From assembly GCF_009755885.1 (NCBI RefSeq), contig NZ_VYIX01000001.1, positions 124,001 to 188,000 of the forward strand: a stretch of DNA of 64,000 nt. Direction: 5' to 3'. The DNA is from Brachyspira sp. SAP_772. Its GTDB lineage: Bacteria > Spirochaetota > Brachyspiria > Brachyspirales > Brachyspiraceae. The notes beneath the pieces are model-generated. The model did no database searches and was not told where the DNA came from. It was given only the letters and a program-made list of their open reading frames with translations. The translations under genes and the position numbers were made by a program. Shown here piece after piece: positions 33,669 through 42,775 of this stretch; within the stretch, counting starts at the first letter, position 1, and the number at the start of each line of letters is the position of its first letter.

Positions 33669-35564
33669 TTGAATATATATAAAATTTTTTGTTTATTTGT
33701 TTTAACAGTATGCAGTGCTTTGGCACAGAGTTATGAGGATGCTTTAAATCTCTATAACAATAGAAATTATGAAGCATCCATCTCTGTGCTAAATTCACTA
33801 AACATTAAACCAAGTAACATAAATGAATATCTCTTACTTATAGACAATTATATAAAACTTCAAAATTACACTATGGCTCAAACTCTTATAGATGATGCCT
33901 ATAGATATCATTCTAAAGATTATAGAGTTTTAGAAAGAAAATTAACTATAGAACTTTTAAACAATAAAAATAATGAAGCAAGAGCTACAATCAATCAAAT
34001 TAAAGCATTAGACAGTAAAAATTATCTTGCAAGCTATGCTGAAGGTTTATTAAGTGAGAGAGTAGGTTATTATAAAACAGCTATGAGCCTATATGAAAGA
34101 GCTATGATAATAGATAGAACTAGAAGTGAGGCTCCTGTGGCACTTGCATATTTGAAACTTGCTAACGGCGACAGAGTTACTGCTTTAGATTTGTTTAATC
34201 TAAATATAAAAAATAACCCTAAAATGGCTGAATCTTATTATAATTTAGCTAATTATTATTATATAACTGGTAATTATAATGCATCTTTAAATGAGATTAA
34301 AAACGCTTTATATTATTACACAAATTATAATGATGCTAAAATATTAGAGGCAAATGTTTATATGGCTTTAGATAGATATAATGATGCTATAGCTATATTA
34401 GAATATTTACCAGAATCAAGCTTTAGAGATGATACTAAAAATTATTATATAGGCAATGTTTATGAGAAGGCTAATAATTTCTCTAGTGCTAAAAATGCTT
34501 ATATAAATTATTTAAGAGTAAAACCAGAAGATGAGCTTGGAAGATTAGCTTATGAGAGAGTTTTATTAAATACTAATCCTCAAGCTGATTATGAAAGAGA
34601 TAGGGCTGCTTTATATTATGCTAATAAGGCTTCTTACTATACTAGACTTGCTGATAAGATTCGCTCTCAAGCATATTTAAAACATATGTTAAAATTAAAC
34701 CCTGCTAATACTTATGCAAGACTTATGCTTTCTGATGTTTATAAAAGAATGGGACTAGAAGAAAAGGCTTTAGAAGAATTAGAGATAGCTAAAAATGTTA
34801 ATCCTACTAATAAATCTATTGTTTATAAATATGACAGCTATAAAAGACAATTAGATAAAAATATAATTTCAAGAACTTGGGGAATAGATAATCAATATAA
34901 TGTAGATAAGCCGGGTTTTACAGTTGCTATAGCTGATACTATTAATATACAAAAAGACAGCCCAATGTTTTTAAATACTGCATTATATCAAACATTATCT
35001 TATGTGCTTCCTCAGTATGGCAGATTTAATGTTGTAGATATTTATAATACTTATTATTCTGATAGAGATTTATATCAAGAATTAAAAAGAAGAAATGCTG
35101 ATTATTATTTAAGAGGTTCTACATTTAGCGGATATGATAATATTACTTTAATGCTTGACTTAGTAGATGTTAATACAGAGAGAGTTGTTACTAACTTTAC
35201 AATCACTACTAGAGGCAGAGATAAGATGATGACTGCTGCTGTTATGGCTGGAAATGTTATTAATAATACAGTGCCTTTCTATTCTAAAATAATTAAAATA
35301 CATAATGACAATATATATATTAATGCTGGCAAACTTCAAGGCTTAAGCAATAATATGAATATGATGATATATAATACAACTAAAGCACAGTTGAATATGA
35401 CTAATGAAGAGGCTATTGGTTTGGCTAAAGTAATAACAGTTGATGAGAATGTATCTTTAATTAAACTTATAGATAATAGAGCTTTAAGCAAAATTAATAT
35501 AAATCAAATAATAGTTCCTTATGTTACTAATACAGTAAATACAAATGCTACTGTTACTCAATAA
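33669..35564 (+). CDS. Exported TPR-repeat protein
   Basis: The 631-residue protein starts at TTG, after an AAGGG site, and has a signal peptide (KIFCLFVLTVCSALAQ). About ten TPR-like helical pairs cover residues 20-400 (YEDALNLYNNRNYEASISVL, YYNLANYYYITGNYNASLNE, YARLMLSDVYKRMGLEEKAL). A C-terminal domain of about 230 residues begins RTWGIDNQYNVDKPGFTVAIAD and contains beta-strand-rich NADYYLRGSTFSGYDNITLM and NAGKLQGLSNNMNM segments, resembling FlgT- or CsgG-like periplasmic domains. It probably acts in the periplasm or at the outer membrane as a scaffold. It is close to ftsZ and coaE in one operon. Confidence 0.8.
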   Translation: MNIYKIFCLFVLTVCSALAQSYEDALNLYNNRNYEASISVLNSLNIKPSNINEYLLLIDNYIKLQNYTMAQTLIDDAYRYHSKDYRVLERKLTIELLNNKNNEARATINQIKALDSKNYLASYAEGLLSERVGYYKTAMSLYERAMIIDRTRSEAPVALAYLKLANGDRVTALDLFNLNIKNNPKMAESYYNLANYYYITGNYNASLNEIKNALYYYTNYNDAKILEANVYMALDRYNDAIAILEYLPESSFRDDTKNYYIGNVYEKANNFSSAKNAYINYLRVKPEDELGRLAYERVLLNTNPQADYERDRAALYYANKASYYTRLADKIRSQAYLKHMLKLNPANTYARLMLSDVYKRMGLEEKALEELEIAKNVNPTNKSIVYKYDSYKRQLDKNIISRTWGIDNQYNVDKPGFTVAIADTINIQKDSPMFLNTALYQTLSYVLPQYGRFNVVDIYNTYYSDRDLYQELKRRNADYYLRGSTFSGYDNITLMLDLVDVNTERVVTNFTITTRGRDKMMTAAVMAGNVINNTVPFYSKIIKIHNDNIYINAGKLQGLSNNMNMMIYNTTKAQLNMTNEEAIGLAKVITVDENVSLIKLIDNRALSKININQIIVPYVTNTVNTNATVTQ

Positions 35565-35570
35565 TTGCTT

Positions 35571-36188
35571 ATGAGAAATATTATAGGTGTATATGGTCTT
35601 ATTTGTTCTGGTAAGAGTTCTTTTTCTAAGCTTCTTTCAAGAGAATTAGATGCTTTTTATATAGATGCTGATAAGCTTGGTCATGAGGCTTTAGAAAATA
35701 AAAAAGATATTATTGTAAAAGAGTTTTCTGAGAGTATATTAGATTCAAATAATAATATAGACAGAAAAAAACTTGGAAGTATTGTATTCTCTAATAAAAA
35801 AAAATTAAAAAAACTTCAAGATATTACCTATTCTTATATAGAAAAAAAAATAGAAGATTTAGTAAATTCCACTGACAAAGATGTTGTTATAGAAGCTGCT
35901 CTAATTATGAGAAGTAATATTTATAAACTTTGTAATAGTTTAATTTTTGTTAATGCCAAAACTTCTAACATATTAAAAAGAATGCAAAAAACTAGAAATA
36001 TATCAGAACATAATGCAAGAAAGATATTAAAAATGCAAAGGGATGTAAAAAATAAGAAACTTGATGCCGATATTATTGTTAACAATATGAGAGATTATAA
36101 TCATTTAGTGATTATATCTCAAAAATTAGGAAGGCATTATGGAAATGAATCAAAAAGAAAACATGGAAGAAAGAGATTATTCTACTAA
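35571..36188 (+). CDS. coaE: Dephospho-CoA kinase
   Basis: This catalyses the last step of coenzyme A synthesis (ATP-dependent phosphorylation of dephospho-CoA). The P-loop GLICSGKSSF lies at residues 8-17, followed by YIDADKLGHEAL, DVVIEAALI and the lid region KTRNISEHNARKIL. The start is ATG 35571, since TTG 35565 is only six bases upstream with no better signal. The length of 205 residues is usual. The gene overlaps the next one by 50 bases in a different frame, showing tight coupling. Confidence 0.9.
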   Translation: MRNIIGVYGLICSGKSSFSKLLSRELDAFYIDADKLGHEALENKKDIIVKEFSESILDSNNNIDRKKLGSIVFSNKKKLKKLQDITYSYIEKKIEDLVNSTDKDVVIEAALIMRSNIYKLCNSLIFVNAKTSNILKRMQKTRNISEHNARKILKMQRDVKNKKLDADIIVNNMRDYNHLVIISQKLGRHYGNESKRKHGRKRLFY

Positions 36189-36993
36189 GCTCAATAATCA
36201 TCAAAAGAATAAAAGAACATTGTATATAGTTAATTTTACACCTATAAGACTATTGGTATTTTCTGTAAGTGCCGCTAGTTTAATATTGTTTATATTTGTT
36301 ATAGGTTTTCATTTAGGCTCTTCTAAGGCTAGTTATACTGCTCATAATAGTGCAGATGTTTCAAGTGATATACTTATGAGAGAGAATACTGACAATTTAA
36401 ATAATGTAGATACTTTGTCTATGGCTGATAATTTAAATAGTCAAGAAAATAGTATGCAGGAGTCTACTATTGTTGATTCAAATATAGAAAATATTGAACC
36501 TTTAAATAATAATACTTTATCAAGCAGCAGTATTATTAGAGAGGGTGTGTCTTCAGAAGATAGATATAATGAATACACTAAAAACTTAGCTTCAGAACTT
36601 GATGCTATTAATGCAAATATTAAAGGAGAACAAACTCCAAATTCAACATATACACCTCCTCAGCAAATGATAGCTAGTGTAAAACCTATAGAGAAAAAAG
36701 AAGTAACTACAACTGTACCATATACTAAATCATCTTCTCAAGACTCTATTTATTTTATACAAGTGGCAGTTGGTTTTGATAAAGATAATACTTACTCAGC
36801 AAGAGATACATTAAAAGCTAAATATCCAAAAACTTTTGTTAAAGAGGAAGTAGGTTCAGACGGTAAAACTATGTATAAATTAAAAATAGGCAGATATGAA
36901 ACTAGAGAAGATGCTCAAAAGGTTTTAGCTGAGATTAAAAAGAATCCTATATATAAAGATAGTTATATTTATTCCGATAAGAAAATAAGTTAA
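36139..36993 (+). CDS. Membrane-anchored SPOR-domain protein
   Basis: The 284-residue protein has a cytoplasmic N-terminus, one membrane segment (about 38-60, LLVFSVSAASLILFIFVIGF), a Ser/Asn-rich periplasmic linker, and a C-terminal SPOR domain (about 205-280: IYFIQVAVGFDKDNTYSARD... MYKLKIGRYETREDAQKVL). SPOR domains bind denuded glycan strands at the septum, so this is probably a FtsN-like or other division protein. Its operon with ftsZ supports this. It overlaps coaE and ends at a strong terminator. Confidence 0.87.
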   Translation: MEMNQKENMEERDYSTKLNNHQKNKRTLYIVNFTPIRLLVFSVSAASLILFIFVIGFHLGSSKASYTAHNSADVSSDILMRENTDNLNNVDTLSMADNLNSQENSMQESTIVDSNIENIEPLNNNTLSSSSIIREGVSSEDRYNEYTKNLASELDAINANIKGEQTPNSTYTPPQQMIASVKPIEKKEVTTTVPYTKSSSQDSIYFIQVAVGFDKDNTYSARDTLKAKYPKTFVKEEVGSDGKTMYKLKIGRYETREDAQKVLAEIKKNPIYKDSYIYSDKKIS

Positions 36994-37026
36994 TATTTTA
37001 AAGATATCCTAAAAGTTATTTTTGAT

Positions 37027-37067
37027 CCCCTTTTAAAGTTAATGCTTTGAGAGGGGGTTAATTTTTT
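37027..37067. terminator. Terminator between the ftsZ operon and the convergent radical SAM gene
   Basis: A 12-bp stem (CCCCTTTTAAAG at 37027-37038 with CTTTGAGAGGGG at 37045-37056, two G-U pairs) is followed by T-rich sequence. It lies between two convergent genes and could serve both. Confidence 0.85.
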
Positions 37068-37076
37068 AAAAATTTT

Positions 37077-37964
37077 TTAAAATAAAAGTATTTCTTCTTG
37101 CTGTATATTAATTTTTTCTTTATGTAATTCTTCTCTTGTTTTGTATGATATATTATATTTTTCTTCCAATGCTTTTATTTTTTTATACATCTTTTCTTTA
37201 TAATCATCTTTAAGAATGCCGTTACTTCCATAAATATACAAATATTTTTTATAATGATTTGGAAAGTTCTCCCTAACAAAATTTAAAAATATCTTTCTGC
37301 ATTCTCCGCATAGTTTTAAGGCATCTGCGGCACAGTAATCTATATCGCATTCTTTTGCTGTTTTAAAAATATTTTCTAATTCATCTTCTGTGATAAAGGG
37401 CATTACAGGCATTGTGTGAATTGCAACTGTTGCTTTTGTTTTTTTGAACTCTTTTAATATTTCTAATCTTTTTAGTGGGCTTATTACATTAGGCTCTATT
37501 AATGATGAGAGTTTTTCATTTAATGTTGTTATAGTAGTAGCTATTCTAATAGGAACTATATTTGAAAGCTCATCTATCAAATCAAAATCTCTTAATATTA
37601 AATCGCTTTTTGTTGATATGCACATTGGTGTTTTATATCTTATAAGAAGTTTTAATATATCTCTCATAAGTTTATAATCTTTTTCTGCATCTTGATAATT
37701 ATCCGTAACGCTTCCCAAATTAATAATATCTCTTTTCCAATTTCTTGATGATAACTCTTTTTCTAATATTTCAGCAATATTTTTCTTTACGAATATCTCT
37801 CCAAAAAAATCTCTTGAATTAATATATTTATGAGAATACACGGCAAAGCAGTAGTAGCATTTATGAATGCAGCCTCTGTATATGTTTAGATCGTAACAAA
37901 AACCGTATTTATTATTTATTTTATTTAGTGCTGATTTACAGTTAATTTCTCTATATTGTATCAT
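37077..37964 (-). CDS. SplB-like radical SAM protein
   Basis: The 295-residue protein has the radical SAM cluster CIHKCYYC (Cx3Cx2C) at about residues 32-39, within NIYRGCIHKCYYCF. This is the pattern of the spore photoproduct lyase-like family of small radical SAM proteins (including the Rv2578c/PA0069 group), whose function in non-sporulating bacteria is unknown. Further features are NLGSVTDNYQ, RIATTITTLNE and a second cysteine pair (LCGEC) in the C-terminal half. The organism is not a spore former by inference, so a different substrate is likely. Confidence 0.82.
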   Translation of the reverse strand: MIQYREINCKSALNKINNKYGFCYDLNIYRGCIHKCYYCFAVYSHKYINSRDFFGEIFVKKNIAEILEKELSSRNWKRDIINLGSVTDNYQDAEKDYKLMRDILKLLIRYKTPMCISTKSDLILRDFDLIDELSNIVPIRIATTITTLNEKLSSLIEPNVISPLKRLEILKEFKKTKATVAIHTMPVMPFITEDELENIFKTAKECDIDYCAADALKLCGECRKIFLNFVRENFPNHYKKYLYIYGSNGILKDDYKEKMYKKIKALEEKYNISYKTREELHKEKINIQQEEILLF

Positions 37965-38231
37965 ATATATTAATCCACTTATAAAATATATACTATTTAT
38001 ATATACAATATGATTAATAATTTGTCAAGTATATATTGATTTCTTTTATTAATGATGTATAATAATAACATGTTTGTATGTTTAGAATTCGATAAGAGCA
38101 AGCTAAAAAATCATTTTTTAAATCAATTATTATATTACGCCAGATATTTTCCTCTATTTTTTATAAGTAAGTCAATTATTACTTTATTTACTTTTTTAAT
38201 TTATATTAATCTTATTCATGGAGTATAATAA

Positions 38232-39314
38232 ATGTCTTTAATTGATTCAATAATACATCCAAGAATAAGAGGCGAAATAGGAAAAAGATACATACAGTGG
38301 CTTAATAATAATAAAGTTAATGTTAAAGACATAAGTCATACTTTTTATAAAGAATTGAATTATGATAATGAAACTGTATTTGTATGTTCAATAAAAGATG
38401 GGAAAATGTTTCATTATTACGGATTTATATTCAATCATGAAAATAAATTTATAGATGAAACCTTTCCGTATAATATGTTAAATTATGTAGACCAGATAGG
38501 AGGTATATTTCTTCTTTATAGATTTAGAAGAATTAAAAAGATAAGAGGAAAAGTTTTTATTTTAATGTCGCAACATCAAAATTTTTATGGTGATTGGATG
38601 CATGATATTATATCGAGAATTTTTTTATTAAAAGATGCTAATGTATTCAATGAAATAGATTATTTTATTGTAAGCACAAAATGTAGAAATAAATTTTATA
38701 AAGACAGTCTTAATTTGTTTGGTATAGATGAGAGTAAATTATTGTATATATCAGAAGAAGAAATTTTATGTGAAAATCTTTTTTTTACTACATATCCCAG
38801 ATATTATACTGAAACTCCTCCAAAATGGGTATGCGATAAATATTTGAATTTTACAAAAGAACTTTTAAAAAGTATTAATGTAGAATTTTATGATAAAATT
38901 TATATAAGCAGAAAGAAAGTTAAAACTAGGAATATAATTAATGAAAAAGAATTAATAAAACTTATAGAACCTTTAGGGTATAAAATAATCTATCCAGAAG
39001 ATTACAGCATAGCAGAACAGTTTTGCATATTTAATAAAGCTAAGAAAATTATATCGGTATTGGGAAGTGGACTTACGAACATTGTTTGTTGCGATAAAAA
39101 TACGTCTTTACTTGGTATAGTAGCTTATATTAGATATGAATATTATCATAAAGAAATATGTGATACTATAGGTATGAAATATTTTGAATATATTGAAGAA
39201 GATCCAAATAATATTTTATACCATAACAAATTTAGAAAGTCTATTAATCAATTTAGTTTCAAAATAGATTTGGATTTATTTAGTAAAGTTCTATTTCAAT
39301 TTGACAATGATTAA
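38232..39314 (+). CDS. Glycosyltransferase family 61 protein (DUF563)
   Basis: The 360-residue protein carries the GT61 core: GDWMHDIISRIFLL in the middle, KIYISRKKVKTRNIINEKEL, and the C-terminal IISVLGSGLTNIVCC, which corresponds to the GxGLTN acceptor-site motif. GT61 enzymes transfer xylose, GlcNAc or other sugars, and bacterial members often act in LPS or surface glycan synthesis. No other glycan gene is adjacent. The ATG is preceded by GGAG with eight bases between. It is cytoplasmic, with no signal peptide. Confidence 0.8.
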   Translation: MSLIDSIIHPRIRGEIGKRYIQWLNNNKVNVKDISHTFYKELNYDNETVFVCSIKDGKMFHYYGFIFNHENKFIDETFPYNMLNYVDQIGGIFLLYRFRRIKKIRGKVFILMSQHQNFYGDWMHDIISRIFLLKDANVFNEIDYFIVSTKCRNKFYKDSLNLFGIDESKLLYISEEEILCENLFFTTYPRYYTETPPKWVCDKYLNFTKELLKSINVEFYDKIYISRKKVKTRNIINEKELIKLIEPLGYKIIYPEDYSIAEQFCIFNKAKKIISVLGSGLTNIVCCDKNTSLLGIVAYIRYEYYHKEICDTIGMKYFEYIEEDPNNILYHNKFRKSINQFSFKIDLDLFSKVLFQFDND

Positions 39315-39583
39315 TTATATAGTATGTACTAAGTAGATAAGTAATTTAGAAGGTTTGTTTTTTTATCTTATTTTAGTATTTTATAAATTACAATTTTTAA
39401 ATGTATATTTTATATTCATATCTGTTGTATGTTGATCAGAGCCATCATATTTTAATTTATCAAAAAAAAATAAAACCAAAATTTTTATAAACATAATCTA
39501 TAATCTTCTTTAGTAAGTTTAATATATTTCGATATAGTTAATGGATTATTTTAAATTAAATAAATAAAGGCAATTTTTTAATT

Positions 39584-41737
39584 ATGAAAGGTAAAAGAAT
39601 TATCATAATAGGAGCTGGACTATTACAAGTACCAGCTATACAAATAGCCAAAGATATGGGATTATATACAATAGTATTAGATTATAATAAAGATGCTCCG
39701 GGAATGAAAATAGCGGATTATCCTATAATAGAATCTACAAGAGATGTTGATGGATGTGTGAGAGTTGCTAGGGCTTTAAGCAAAGAGATGGAGATACATG
39801 GGGTTATTACGGTTGGAACTGATGCTTCTAGCACGGTTGCTGCTGTTGCCAATGCTTTATCTCTTCCGGGTAATAGGTTTGAAGATGCTTATGCGGCATC
39901 AAACAAGATAAGAATGCGTGAGAGATTTAAGAAAAACAATGTGCCTCAGCCTAATTTTTTCCCTGTATGGAATTATGATGAGGCTATTGAGGCTTATAGA
40001 AATTTAGAGAAGCCTGTTGTAGTAAAGCCTGCTGATAATATGGGGGCTCGCGGTGTAATGAAGGTGTCTGATGAAAAAGATGTGCTTAATGCTTTTAATA
40101 GGGCTAAGAGTGCTTCGCCTTCTGGAGAGGTGATAATAGAAGAGTTTATGGAGGGGCCTGAACTTTCTATAGATATGCTTATTTATAATGATGAAATATA
40201 TGTTACAGGTGTTGCTGATAGAATAATAGAATATCCTCCATTTTTTATAGAGACTGGTCATATACTTCCTTCTGCTTTAGAACAAGAAAAGATAGATGAT
40301 GCAATCAATGTAATGAAGGCAGGTATAAAGGCTTTGAATTTAAAAATTGGTGCTGCTAAGGGGGACATAAAAGTAACCAAAAACGGTGCTATGGTAGGGG
40401 AGATTGCTGCTAGACTTTCCGGCGGGTTTATGAGTGCTTATACTTATCCTTTTGCTACGGGTGTAAACCTAATTAAAAATGCAATAGAAATAGCATTGGG
40501 TAACCCTCCAAGTGATTTAAAGCCTAAATGGGATAGAGTTTCCGTTGAAAAAGCATTTTTACCCGGCACTGGGATTATTGAATCTATAGAAGGTTTGGAG
40601 AATGCTAAAAATATAGATGGCGTAAAAGAGATATTTATTAAAACAAAGGTTGGTGATATATTAGTTTCTCCTACAAGCAATCTTGATAAGGCTGGTAATA
40701 TTATAGCTGTGGCAGATACTAGAGATAAAGCTATAGAAATTGCTAATAAAGCTATAAATGCTGTTCATTTTAAGCTAACCGATGAAAAATCTCTCACAAT
40801 AGAAGAAATTAAAAAAGTATCAAAAGAAAAATTATCTTCAAAACATAATGTTGATTATTTGTTTGATGAAAATAAAGATACAGGTTTAGAAAATTATTCT
40901 TTCTCTCCAAGTATAATACATAACGATGATAAAAATATTAGCTTGCAAACTAGTATATTTAATATGCATCTATCTCAGCCTATAATAATAGACACAATTC
41001 ATAATCTTCCAGAAGCTTTAGACGGTATAATGGATATAAAAGAATATTATAACATCACTATGGATATAGCTTCAAACTCTGAAATACTTGCTATACTTAA
41101 TGATTTTAATAATGATGAAATATTTAATTTGGCTATTCAATCTATAAAAGAACATAAGAGAGGAATTATTATGATTAGCGGTAATAATTCTCAAGATGTT
41201 ATAATGAAAAAACTTAAAGAGGCTCAAAAAAGCGGAGCTTGTGCTGTTGGAATAGATTTGTCTTATTATTATAATAATACTGAAAATAATATTCATCTAA
41301 AAACTCATAAAGAAATAAATTATATTCAAAAACATTTAGATATTCCTCTAATAATAAAAGGTGTCTCCAATGAAAAAGATATAATGAATAATAATTTAAA
41401 TAATGTATATTTTTCTAATAATAATAAGTATTCATTAAAAGGTATGAAAAAAGTTTCCGATACTATTAGTAGCATAGCTTTAAACTTGCAAAAGAGTAAA
41501 ATGCAAATTAATATACTTGCGGAGTCTCCTAAATATGGCGGAGAATTGTTTAAATATTATGCTTTAGGTGCTAATGCTGTTTGCGTAACAGAGGAGAGTT
41601 TTATTTCTATTGTAAGCAAGGGCAGAAAGGGACTTGAATATATGATTTATTCTACTAAAGAAGAATTAGAGAGAATGATGAAGATATTCGGATTCAATAA
41701 ATTAAAATATGATAATACCGTATGGTGCAAAAATTAG
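39584..41737 (+). CDS. ATP-grasp ligase fused to a degenerate FMN-dehydrogenase-like barrel
   Basis: 717 residues in two parts. Residues 1-400 are an ATP-grasp enzyme: N-terminal RIIIIGAGLLQVPAIQIAKDMG (pre-ATP-grasp nucleotide fold), KPVVVKPADNMGARGV, EVIIEEFMEGPELSIDM, and GEIAARLSGGFMSAY. This resembles carbamoyl-phosphate synthase/PurK-type ligases acting on a carboxylate. Residues about 430-715 look like a TIM barrel of the alpha-hydroxyacid oxidase type (DIPLIIKGVSNEKDI, GGELFKYYALGANAVCVTEES, KGLEYMIYSTKEEL), with poor conservation of the FMN and catalytic His positions. The substrate is unknown. The pair may be a ligase with a regulatory or inactive oxidase domain. It begins an operon with the next two genes. 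Confidence 0.75.
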   Translation: MKGKRIIIIGAGLLQVPAIQIAKDMGLYTIVLDYNKDAPGMKIADYPIIESTRDVDGCVRVARALSKEMEIHGVITVGTDASSTVAAVANALSLPGNRFEDAYAASNKIRMRERFKKNNVPQPNFFPVWNYDEAIEAYRNLEKPVVVKPADNMGARGVMKVSDEKDVLNAFNRAKSASPSGEVIIEEFMEGPELSIDMLIYNDEIYVTGVADRIIEYPPFFIETGHILPSALEQEKIDDAINVMKAGIKALNLKIGAAKGDIKVTKNGAMVGEIAARLSGGFMSAYTYPFATGVNLIKNAIEIALGNPPSDLKPKWDRVSVEKAFLPGTGIIESIEGLENAKNIDGVKEIFIKTKVGDILVSPTSNLDKAGNIIAVADTRDKAIEIANKAINAVHFKLTDEKSLTIEEIKKVSKEKLSSKHNVDYLFDENKDTGLENYSFSPSIIHNDDKNISLQTSIFNMHLSQPIIIDTIHNLPEALDGIMDIKEYYNITMDIASNSEILAILNDFNNDEIFNLAIQSIKEHKRGIIMISGNNSQDVIMKKLKEAQKSGACAVGIDLSYYYNNTENNIHLKTHKEINYIQKHLDIPLIIKGVSNEKDIMNNNLNNVYFSNNNKYSLKGMKKVSDTISSIALNLQKSKMQINILAESPKYGGELFKYYALGANAVCVTEESFISIVSKGRKGLEYMIYSTKEELERMMKIFGFNKLKYDNTVWCKN

Positions 41738-41747
41738 GTAGTTATTT

Positions 41748-42773
41748 ATGGAAGTAAAAGAAATTAGCTTATCAAAATCATATCTTTATGGTTTTTTTGC
41801 TGCTATGATAAGCACTTTAATATATAGTGCTATAGCAATACCTATATATATATTACTCATCTCTTCAAACCCTAATAACTTTTTGGTTTATTTACTTTAC
41901 ACTTTAGATATTTGGGTTTGGATATGGATATCTATGTCTATATTGTATGCTTTTGTGGTGGTATTTATATTTTCTGCAAAAGAACATGAGGCTAATTTGA
42001 GAAAAAGCATAGGAAATATTTTGTTTTTTGTTGTAACTTCTATAGTAATGCTTCTTTCTCTAAGCTATATACCAGAAGTACAAAAAATATTATACAGACA
42101 AGAATATACTTTTTATAGTACAATATTATCTTTATGCTTATTTTTTATGGCTATATTTTTATCTTATAACATAAGAAATATTATATTCTTTATGTACAAT
42201 TTAATATTATTTAATTTAGGATATGACTCTGCTAATTTATCTAATAGCTCAGATGATGAAACAGAAAAAACTAATACTTTAGAATATGAGATATTTAATG
42301 ATACATTAAAAACAGTAATATCATTTTCACAAAGGCACAATTATGCTATAGGTATAATGGCATTTAATATTTCTAATGCTAATGATATAATAGAGCATTA
42401 TGATAGATTTGCTTATTATAAGATTAGAAAAGATTTAGTGGCTTTTATTAAAAGAGAAGCAAGAGCAGGCGAGAGTCAATGTTTGATAGATGATGATGTT
42501 ATATATATAATAGTGTATGCTAATGAAGAAGAGGCGTTGAAGATTACAAAGAGATATTTAAAGATGCTTCAAAACCATAGTTTTAGTTATAATGGGGAAA
42601 ATATAGATGTAAAAGTATCTATGGCAGTTAGCGGATTTGATTTTGCTGATAATAAGGCTAATAAAATATCAATTTTTACAGTTAAAGATAATTTAACTGA
42701 TAAAATAAAAGAAGCTTTAAGGGAATCTAAAGAAACAGAAAGCCCTGTTATAGTTTATCAAAAAGGAATATAA
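41748..42773 (+). CDS. Membrane protein with degenerate GGDEF-like domain
   Basis: The 341-residue protein has about five hydrophobic segments in residues 10-150 and a cytoplasmic domain from about 175. That domain follows the GGDEF fold order (YAIGIMAFNISNANDIIEHYDRF, then LVAFIKREARAGESQCLID, then YIIVYANEEEA), but the GGDEF signature itself is replaced by LIDDDVIYII, so it cannot make cyclic di-GMP. It may bind a nucleotide or serve as a receptor. It sits 11 bases after the ATP-grasp gene and three bases before the TPR gene. Confidence 0.7.
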   Translation: MEVKEISLSKSYLYGFFAAMISTLIYSAIAIPIYILLISSNPNNFLVYLLYTLDIWVWIWISMSILYAFVVVFIFSAKEHEANLRKSIGNILFFVVTSIVMLLSLSYIPEVQKILYRQEYTFYSTILSLCLFFMAIFLSYNIRNIIFFMYNLILFNLGYDSANLSNSSDDETEKTNTLEYEIFNDTLKTVISFSQRHNYAIGIMAFNISNANDIIEHYDRFAYYKIRKDLVAFIKREARAGESQCLIDDDVIYIIVYANEEEALKITKRYLKMLQNHSFSYNGENIDVKVSMAVSGFDFADNKANKISIFTVKDNLTDKIKEALRESKETESPVIVYQKGI

Positions 42774-42775
42774 TA

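Noticed and set aside
38070-38228. 52-codon open frame before the GT61 gene with a hydrophobic C-terminal half
   Set aside because: No ribosome site or promoter was seen and the GT61 ribosome site is inside its end; too weak to call.
41748-42773. Active diguanylate cyclase
   Set aside because: The GGDEF signature is replaced by a sequence without the catalytic residues.
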